Assembly: GCA_937944885.1 (NCBI GenBank) | Contig: CALFBB010000028.1 | Coordinates: 1 to 58,379 of the forward strand | DNA length: 58,379 nt | Source of the DNA: an uncultured cyanobacterium | Lineage (GTDB): Bacteria > Cyanobacteriota > Cyanobacteriia > Thermostichales > Thermostichaceae | Direction of reading: 5' to 3' | In this document: positions 53,017 to 58,379 of the stretch, in pieces | Position numbering within the stretch: the stretch's first letter is position 1 | How the letters are laid out: every line of letters starts with the position of its first letter | Translations under genes and position numbers: made by a program | Notes under the pieces: generated by a model | What the model was told of the DNA's origin: nothing | Database searches by the model: none | Seen by the model: the letters and a program-made list of their open reading frames with translations, nothing else

Positions 53017-53661
53017 CTACTCAAGGCTGATACGGCCTCGGTAGCGGCCAATGATGGTCAAGCCGTTGGTGGGATCTGCCAAATCAACTGTGAAGGGTGG
53101 AAAGCGGGGATTGTCACTGATGACTTTGATCTGAGAACCGGGTAGTCGCTGCAGCCGTTTGACCAGTAAATCCCCATCCATTTGGAAAACGTAAATACCC
53201 TCGTGACAGTTGTCTTGCTCCTCCTGCCGTTCCACAAAAATCAGATCTCCATCTGCCAAGGTAGGAGACATGCTATCCCCCTGTACTCGAATCAGACTGA
53301 GATCGGTGAGATGCCCCTTCAAGCGGGCTTGCAACCACCTGCGTTCAAAGCCGATCACCGATTCAATCGATTCCTCCTGCACCAGTACCCCTGTGCCGGC
53401 AGAGGCAGCCACATCAATAAAGGGTACGTAGACGTAGTCCACTTCCACAGGGGATCCCTCACCGGTTATTAACCAATTGAGGCTCACCCGGCCTACTTGG
53501 GCAATTTGCAGAGCCTTTTCAATGCTAGGAACGGATCCCTTCAAGTAGCTGCGCAGAGCAGTATCGCTAATGCCGGCCCGGCGAGCAAAAGCATAGATGG
53601 CTTCACCGCCGATCACCTGTCGCAAACGGGCTGCAAACGTGGAGCTAGAGGGGGAATTCAT
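53017..53661 (-). CDS. S24 (LexA/CI-like) repressor-type regulator
   Basis: The 214-residue protein has an N-terminal helix-turn-helix (IYAFARRAGISDTALRSYLK) and an S24 peptidase-like C-terminal half with nucleophile Ser in VQGDSMSPTLADGDLIFVER and general-base Lys in DGDLLVKRLQRLPG. A possible Ala-Gly cleavage site sits in ASAGTG near residue 87. This is the layout of phage CI or SOS-type repressors capable of self-cleavage. No phage gene neighbours it, so it is a solitary chromosomal regulator. It is divergent from the small unknown gene 53865. The start is ATG 53661. Confidence 0.87.
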   Translation of the reverse strand: MNSPSSSTFAARLRQVIGGEAIYAFARRAGISDTALRSYLKGSVPSIEKALQIAQVGRVSLNWLITGEGSPVEVDYVYVPFIDVAASAGTGVLVQEESIESVIGFERRWLQARLKGHLTDLSLIRVQGDSMSPTLADGDLIFVERQEEQDNCHEGIYVFQMDGDLLVKRLQRLPGSQIKVISDNPRFPPFTVDLADPTNGLTIIGRYRGRISLE

Positions 53662-53864
53662 CGGTTCAATGTCAGTTTGACACTACAGGTTGTGGAGAAC
53701 ATAGCTGACAACCACTATATCTTGACTACCTATCGATTTGGAGATAGCCTAAGTTCAGGGCCTCGCTAAATTTAGTGAAGGCTTTTAGTGAAGGATTCGT
53801 GCAGGAAGCCCGGTCTCTGGTGCGTTTGGGGGGGTTGGCCTGCTTAGCCTGGGGAGGGGATGCT

Positions 53865-54170
53865 ATGCAATTGAAATCGGGTCGCTTATCTTCAAGGGTA
53901 TGGCCGCAGGAGAACTGGCTACGTCGCTACTTGCGTTTTTTGTGGGGGGGATCCCCTCAACCTACAACTCGACTTTCAACACCGACCCAGCAAGAACCTC
54001 AACCTTTCTACACAGAATCTGGTGTAAAGTCTTACCCTCCTCTGCAGCTTTGGTGGGAAGGACGCAAGGTGGGGCGAATTTTTGCCCAAAATCGCATTCA
54101 ACGGGCAACCAAACCAGCGATGCGGGCCCATCCTGCTCCATCAGCCGATGGGTATCCTGATAGGATTTAG
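53865..54170 (+). CDS. Small hypothetical protein
   Basis: I start at ATG 53865 because GGGGAGGGG lies just upstream; the frame is open from 53775. The 101-residue product is basic and Trp-rich (VWPQENWLRRYLRFLWGGSP, LQLWWEGRKVGRIFAQNRIQ) and has Pro/Gln-rich middle. No family is recognised. Its end is 40 bp before the next gene on the same strand. Half-confidence only. Confidence 0.45.
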   Translation: MQLKSGRLSSRVWPQENWLRRYLRFLWGGSPQPTTRLSTPTQQEPQPFYTESGVKSYPPLQLWWEGRKVGRIFAQNRIQRATKPAMRAHPAPSADGYPDRI

Positions 54171-54209
54171 ACTGAGTTTAGGATTTTTCTTATCCCCTTT
54201 CGATACCTT

Positions 54210-54449
54210 ATGACCTCCTCCGACTTCAAACGCTGGCTAGATAACCTGCTGATTGCCATTGTCTTTTTGGTGTTCGCCGGATTTATTTGGTTCGTCTTTT
54301 CGGTAACGGGGGCCTTCGTCGGGATCCCATTGGGTTACAAGCTTTGGATGCGGCTCTGGCTACCTTTGTTTCAACCTGCTTTGGGAATCCTGATGGGGGG
54401 GGCTTTGCTGAGTGGGGTTTGGGGTTGGTGGGAAAAGCGGCGTTCATGA
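54210..54449 (+). CDS. Small membrane protein (two helices)
   Basis: The 79-residue product has two hydrophobic helices, NLLIAIVFLVFAGFIWFVFS and PLFQPALGILMGGALLSGVW, with GAFVGIPLGYKLWMRLW between, and a basic C-terminal WWEKRRS. It resembles conserved small cyanobacterial membrane proteins of unknown role. The start is ATG 54210 and it ends at 54449. Confidence 0.65.
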   Translation: MTSSDFKRWLDNLLIAIVFLVFAGFIWFVFSVTGAFVGIPLGYKLWMRLWLPLFQPALGILMGGALLSGVWGWWEKRRS

Positions 54450-54518
54450 TGCAACCGGCTTACAGCTTTTTTCCGACGTATTTACTGCGGCCAGTGCAGA
54501 CAAAACAGACAAAAGCAG

Positions 54519-54550
54519 ATCAATGCAGAATCAATGCAGAATCAATGCAA
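54519..54550. repeat. 11-bp tandem repeat in the 54.5 kb gap
   Basis: ATCAATGCAGA occurs at 54519-54529 and 54530-54540, then a shortened ATCAATGCAA at 54541-54550. The 222-bp gap (54450-54671) also holds a CCGGC-ATAAA-GCCGG hairpin near 54612-54628. No gene is supported there. Confidence 0.75.
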
Positions 54551-54671
54551 TGGAGCAATGGACAGTATCTGATGGAGGTAGGTAATCGTTACGCCTGCTG
54601 AAGGGCGAAGCTCCGGCATAAAGCCGGTCAGGGCAGAGACAGGAGAAAAAATGGCGTCTGCGTCGAGAGAC

Positions 54672-57617
54672 TCAGCCAACTGGACTGAACTCCTCATTAC
54701 CCAGCGGTAGGAGGAGGCGGGAGACGCAGCGCCCATCGGTGGACTGATAGAAGGAGAGCTGCCCCCCCATCCGCTGGATCACCCGTTGACAGAGGCCTAG
54801 TTCTAGGCCAGGGCTGACCGTGAGGGGAGACTTGAGTAGGGGATCCGCATAGATCACCCTCTCCGCATCCCACTGCAGAGCCACCATCAAGTTGGGGTCG
54901 AAGTGGCCTTGATCCACCACCAACAGCTCCACATACCCCTCACTGACCTGACTCCACAAATCCAGCCGTCCTCCTTCCGGGCTCCGCTGTGCTGCTGCCA
55001 TCAATACCTCCCAGAGAATCATCTCCAGCCGTCCTGAATCCCCCTGAACGGCAATACTCATATCCCCGTGGACCCGGGGCCAGAGTTTACGTTTCTGGGT
55101 CAGCCCTTCCACGCGGCGTAGCCCTTTGCGCACCAAAGCTGCCAGAGGTACCGACACCGACTGCGGCTGTACCTGCCAAGACTCTAACTGGAGCAACGGC
55201 TCTGTGGAGGTAGCCAAATCCCGCAAGCCTCTGCCGATCTCCACCACCTTCTGCCAGCGGGTTACTTCATTACCAGCAGTTTCCGGCACCTGACCCAGGC
55301 GACGTAGGCTCTCCAGGAGGGTATTCTGCATATCCAGCAGGCGGCGCTGCTTGTACCAATTCAATTCACTGAGCACCTCTTGCCGCTCCTGCAAGGTTTG
55401 CATCCAGAGCAAGCGCCGCAGCGTCCAGCAACAGGTTTGGGCAATCAACATCACGGCCCCCTGATCATCGGGATCCCAGCTTTTGCCGGCTTCTGCCCCC
55501 AAGATTAAAACCCCCAAAGGTGCCAACAGATCTCCCCCAGAGCCCAAAGGCATGAGCAACCAGGATCCCAAGCCGACTGTATTTAACCAAGTACGGCTGA
55601 TGGGGGGGATCTCTTCTTGGGTGAGGGGTAGAGGTTCTACTGCTTGCAGAGCGTAGGCCAGTAAGGGATCCTGCAGATCGATCTCGGTAGGGCCGTTGGG
55701 TTGAAACTCAGGTGCTGTGGCGAAGGGGGGTTGCAATTGACCCTGACTGGCCCCTGGCTGCCAAGTCACCAAGAGAGCCAAAGGGATCCCCAACAATTGA
55801 GCGGTCTGTTGAACGGTGGTGGTGTAGATCTCCGTCGGGGTGGATAGGTTTTGTAGAGTCGAACAGAGGCTAATCAGGCCCTGCAGCAGTTTTGCCTGGC
55901 GTTGGCGGGCTTCTTCCAATTGGGTTTGCCGCAACACCACCCCCAGTTGTTGGGCGATCCCGCGCAGCAGCTGCCGTTCCTCTCGCTTCCAAGCGCGCAG
56001 CTGCTGGTGCATAACCAGGATCAATCCTTCAGTCGGTGCGGCGCTGCCTTCACCCACATGGCCGGTGTAGGTGAGCATCAGAGAACGGATGCCCAAGGCT
56101 GCGCATTCTTGCCGCCAGGAGAGCAGGCGGAGATCTTGGTCGTAGTTTTCTGCCACCAGCACCTCGCTACGCATCAGATCTCCCCAGTCTTGTTCGCTTA
56201 AGGGGGGAAATTGTTTGGGGAGCGGCTGCTTCCCTTCCCGACGCTGCTCATAAACAAGGTGGAGAGCTTGGCTACCGGGATCCAGCCTCAACACAGCCAC
56301 AGCACCCACCTGCAGCCGCTCAGCTAGGCCGACAATGGCCTCTTGGAGAGCCTGTTGCAGATCCGCTTGGCTGTAAACCGAACGGGCCACCTGCTGCACA
56401 AAGGCTTGGTGATCCGCCAACTGGCGTATCCTCTGATCCAGATCTTCTAGAGGAGTAGCCAGGGCCAGCCAGTTTCCGGCAGCAGCCACCAATTGCCGCT
56501 CACTATCCTGCCAGGTACGAGGCACGTCTGACTGCACACAAATAAACCCAAGCAGGTCTTTTTCCAAAAGAATTGGAGCTGCCAAAACCGCTTGGGCCCG
56601 CAACCGTTGCATTAACTTAGGGGTGATCTCAGAGCGAGTTGCCCCTGTAGCATCATGGGCCACCACCACCTGCCCGTCGGCAAGAGTGTAGTACATATCC
56701 CCCAAGTCTCGCAGCAGCAGGCCACCAGAAGACTCCGTCCCGCCGTCGCTGAAGCGTTGCGTAGCAACAACGCGAACAGAAGCCGGGGTAGCTACAGGTT
56801 TGGCTCCTTGCGTGGGAGGGCTGGCTTGGGAGAGTCTACCCCGGGGGACAAACTGCCCTTGACCCTGTGCATGCCAGTACACTTCAACGCGTACTGCGCC
56901 GATAAAGGACTGCAACTCCTGGATGACTGAGCTGACCCGCTCCTCTAGGGATCCCGCCTGCCGCATAGCCCTCCCTAGGGTAAGGAGAGGATCCTCAAGG
57001 CGTTTTTCGGTTTGCTGTTTCCAGGCGTTTTCAATCTGCTGCAACGAGGCTGCTAACTGCCCCAGCAAAATGCCCAGGAGCGCCTTTTCTTCTTCGCTGG
57101 TGGTAACGCCCCACAGCTGGGATCCCAGCATCAGCACCCCCAAGCAACGCCGCTGGCCGCGGATGGGGTAGATCAAGCAGCCTTGGATCCCGCCCAGTCG
57201 CCCAGCTTCCCGCTGCCAGATGCCCATGCGCGGCTCCTGGGACATATCCGGCAGGCTGATGGGCCGCTGCTCGATCACCACCTGCTCCAGGATTTCCCCC
57301 GGCTGCAGGGGGTGCACCGCTTGCAACAGCGTTGGATCTTCCAGCAGAGTCACTCCCCCCTGGCCCACCAATTGATGGTTTGAGTAGTCGTAGAGGGCTA
57401 GCCAAATCAGAGGAGCAACAAACACAGCCTTGACATAATCCAGGGTGAGCCGAATCAGGAGCCTGGCATCCGTCTGCTCCCGCATCTGTTGCAACGTGAC
57501 CTGTAGGGCCACCAAAGGCGGCATTGCCTCCGACCCGTGAGCATAGTGGGGCCCAGACTGAACCATATTTGAGCTCTCCCAAGGGCAAAAAGCTGTATTG
57601 GCCAGATTCTGGCTCAC
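54672..57617 (-). CDS. Multi-GAF sensor with degenerate histidine-kinase C-terminus
   Basis: This 981-residue soluble protein has several GAF-like domains: about 25-180 (LTLDYVKAVFVAPLIWLALY, GCLIYPIRGQRRCLGVLMLG), about 205-385 (VLAAPILLEKDLLGFICVQS), about 400-560 (LQVGAVAVLRLDPGSQALHL) and about 570-745 (LLGIPLALLVTWQPG, LLMPLGSGGDLLAPLGVLIL). Then LSELNWYKQRRLLDMQNTLL replaces a phospho-His region and the end has the skeleton of a HATPase (ELGLCQRVIQRMGGQLSFYQ), but no N-box Asn or intact DxGxG. It is probably a signal-binding scaffold or pseudokinase. GAF ligands are not identifiable; no bilin CH motif is seen. An alternative start is ATG 57566. Confidence 0.8.
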   Translation of the reverse strand: MSQNLANTAFCPWESSNMVQSGPHYAHGSEAMPPLVALQVTLQQMREQTDARLLIRLTLDYVKAVFVAPLIWLALYDYSNHQLVGQGGVTLLEDPTLLQAVHPLQPGEILEQVVIEQRPISLPDMSQEPRMGIWQREAGRLGGIQGCLIYPIRGQRRCLGVLMLGSQLWGVTTSEEEKALLGILLGQLAASLQQIENAWKQQTEKRLEDPLLTLGRAMRQAGSLEERVSSVIQELQSFIGAVRVEVYWHAQGQGQFVPRGRLSQASPPTQGAKPVATPASVRVVATQRFSDGGTESSGGLLLRDLGDMYYTLADGQVVVAHDATGATRSEITPKLMQRLRAQAVLAAPILLEKDLLGFICVQSDVPRTWQDSERQLVAAAGNWLALATPLEDLDQRIRQLADHQAFVQQVARSVYSQADLQQALQEAIVGLAERLQVGAVAVLRLDPGSQALHLVYEQRREGKQPLPKQFPPLSEQDWGDLMRSEVLVAENYDQDLRLLSWRQECAALGIRSLMLTYTGHVGEGSAAPTEGLILVMHQQLRAWKREERQLLRGIAQQLGVVLRQTQLEEARQRQAKLLQGLISLCSTLQNLSTPTEIYTTTVQQTAQLLGIPLALLVTWQPGASQGQLQPPFATAPEFQPNGPTEIDLQDPLLAYALQAVEPLPLTQEEIPPISRTWLNTVGLGSWLLMPLGSGGDLLAPLGVLILGAEAGKSWDPDDQGAVMLIAQTCCWTLRRLLWMQTLQERQEVLSELNWYKQRRLLDMQNTLLESLRRLGQVPETAGNEVTRWQKVVEIGRGLRDLATSTEPLLQLESWQVQPQSVSVPLAALVRKGLRRVEGLTQKRKLWPRVHGDMSIAVQGDSGRLEMILWEVLMAAAQRSPEGGRLDLWSQVSEGYVELLVVDQGHFDPNLMVALQWDAERVIYADPLLKSPLTVSPGLELGLCQRVIQRMGGQLSFYQSTDGRCVSRLLLPLGNEEFSPVG

Positions 57618-57674
57618 CTTGAGCTTAGCCCCCAGACCGGAGGCTGGGTAGCCGCAAAGAAGAGGACCTCTGCT

Positions 57675-58319
57675 CTAAGCCCCATGAACCGGAATGCCCC
57701 GCAGTTTGTAGGTGTTGGTAACCAAGCTCTGGGCAAAGCGCTGGAACCGTTGTTGGAGATTCTCATCCTTGAGATTGCCCTGTTCATCAAAGGCGTTCCA
57801 GGCTTTACCAATGGCAATTTGATCAGGGATGACCCAGCCGCGCACCCAACGCACGATCAGACGCATTTGATTGAGAGTATTGCTGTTGGTTTCGCCCCCC
57901 AAAACGCTGATCAGCCCAAAGACTTTCCCCTCCAACTCCTCAAAGCTCAGCAGATCCAATGCATTTTTCAGGATGCCACTGATGCCACCGTGATATTCCG
58001 GGCTGGCCAGAATGATCCCATCCGCCTGTTTCATGGTTTCTCTCAACACCGCAACGTCAGGATAGTCGGGGTAGGCTTCTGACCCATCCACAAAGGGCAG
58101 GTTCATCTGCCGCAGATCCAGAATATGCAGCGGGATCCCCAGCTTTTCAAACTCCCGCCGCGCTACCTCTAAAGCCCGATAGGTGGAGGAGTTGGGTCGC
58201 CGACTACCCCCAATCGCCACAAAACAAGCCGCAGAAGCCTGGGAAATACTGGTTTGAGGAGTGGCAGTCAGGGATTGCTCGTGTATGCGGGCCGTAGAGC
58301 TTAGAGTTGAGGGAGACAT
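57675..58319 (-). CDS. NADPH-dependent FMN reductase family protein
   Basis: The 214-residue protein has a flavodoxin-like FMN_red fold after an N-terminal extension of about 30 residues: ACFVAIGGSRRPNSSTYRAL with the FMN-phosphate loop, LHILDLRQMNLPFVDGSEAY, GIILASPEYHGGISGILKNA and ISVLGGETNSNTLNQMRLIV. It should be an NAD(P)H:FMN or quinone/chromate-reductase type enzyme of the cytoplasm; the precise substrate cannot be read. It is on the same strand and 58 bp upstream of the GAF sensor. Confidence 0.87.
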   Translation of the reverse strand: MSPSTLSSTARIHEQSLTATPQTSISQASAACFVAIGGSRRPNSSTYRALEVARREFEKLGIPLHILDLRQMNLPFVDGSEAYPDYPDVAVLRETMKQADGIILASPEYHGGISGILKNALDLLSFEELEGKVFGLISVLGGETNSNTLNQMRLIVRWVRGWVIPDQIAIGKAWNAFDEQGNLKDENLQQRFQRFAQSLVTNTYKLRGIPVHGA

Positions 58320-58379
58320 GAGGCTAGCTTGAAAACATTCATCAGATTATGAATAATCATAACTCGTACTAATTCCGCT

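Larger units (their letters stand above)
1..58379. repeat. Highly iterated palindrome GGATCC/GGGATCCC across the window
   Basis: The 6-mer GGATCC, very often within GGGATCCC, occurs on average every 450-500 bp by my count of 21 copies in positions 1-10000, several times the number expected for a random sequence of this composition. It is found in coding and intergenic DNA alike. In genes it yields recurring GIP, GDP and GS tripeptides. This resembles the HIP1 octamer of other cyanobacteria with a different core; HIP1 (GCGATCGC) itself I found once, at about 50032. Confidence 0.9.

Noticed and set aside
1-58379. tRNA, rRNA, CRISPR array or prophage module
   Set aside because: I scanned the gaps for TTCGA-type T-loops, long direct repeats with spacers and phage structural genes and found none; the S24 regulator alone is not enough for a prophage.

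Overview
The window is cyanobacterial chromosome. It carries chlorophyll synthase (chlG), photosystem I subunit PsaM, a Psb27-type photosystem II assembly factor, a CpcS-type phycobilin lyase, an NTRC thioredoxin reductase/thioredoxin fusion, a flavodiiron protein, a Tic22-like protein, glycolate dehydrogenase GlcD and PspA/IM30. The palindrome GGATCC, usually inside GGGATCCC, is very dense (about 21 copies in the first 10 kb by eye) while the usual cyanobacterial HIP1 octamer GCGATCGC is nearly absent. From memory this fits the early-branching hot-spring Synechococcus (Thermostichus, JA-3-3Ab/JA-2-3B'a) lineage; that placement is inference.

Layout. 1-2.5 kb: a RidA-family pseudogene cut by IS-like sequence, chlG, a small exported protein and an IS200/IS605-like relic. 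2.5-6.6 kb (minus strand): sugar/cation symporter, Uma2-type protein, aspartase. 6.6-13.9 kb: infC, bcp, an IS relic, a Ser/Thr kinase, psaM (minus), then glyA and a WecA-like transferase, and an unknown gene. 14-18.2 kb: MoxR ATPase, Rrf2 regulator, S1-domain protein, a frameshifted coiled-coil gene, and rpmI-rplT. 18.2-25.3 kb: methyltransferase, glcD, a double AAA ATPase, hypB, cpcS and an HNH nuclease. 25.6-34 kb: GH57 glucan enzyme, proline iminopeptidase, PDZ protein, hydantoinase B, a thioredoxin next to an NnrU/Z-ISO-like membrane protein, psb27 and a YHS protein. 34-40.4 kb (minus): degenerate histidine kinase, prmC and Tic22, NrtR-type regulator, NTRC, DUF2808. 40.7-51.2 kb: M14 carboxypeptidase, PmbA, GlgE, unknown gene, cyclic-nucleotide-binding protein, rpe (minus), flavodiiron protein, PspA/IM30. 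51.5-58.4 kb: RsbW-like kinase, OmpA-like protein, S24 repressor-like regulator, two small genes, a large GAF sensor and an FMN reductase.

The genes are mostly housekeeping and photosynthesis functions in short units, not one large operon. Themes that recur are redox control of photosynthesis (NTRC, flavodiiron protein, Bcp, thioredoxin, GlcD), glucan metabolism (GH57, GlgE) and signalling proteins with eroded catalytic sites. I found no rRNA, tRNA, CRISPR array or intact transposase. The most notable items are the GGGATCCC repeat, psaM followed by a tandem repeat, a Psb27 without a lipidation cysteine, two kinase-like proteins lacking ATP-binding residues, a coiled-coil gene with 11-residue repeats interrupted by a frameshift, and several related IS200/IS605-like relics.
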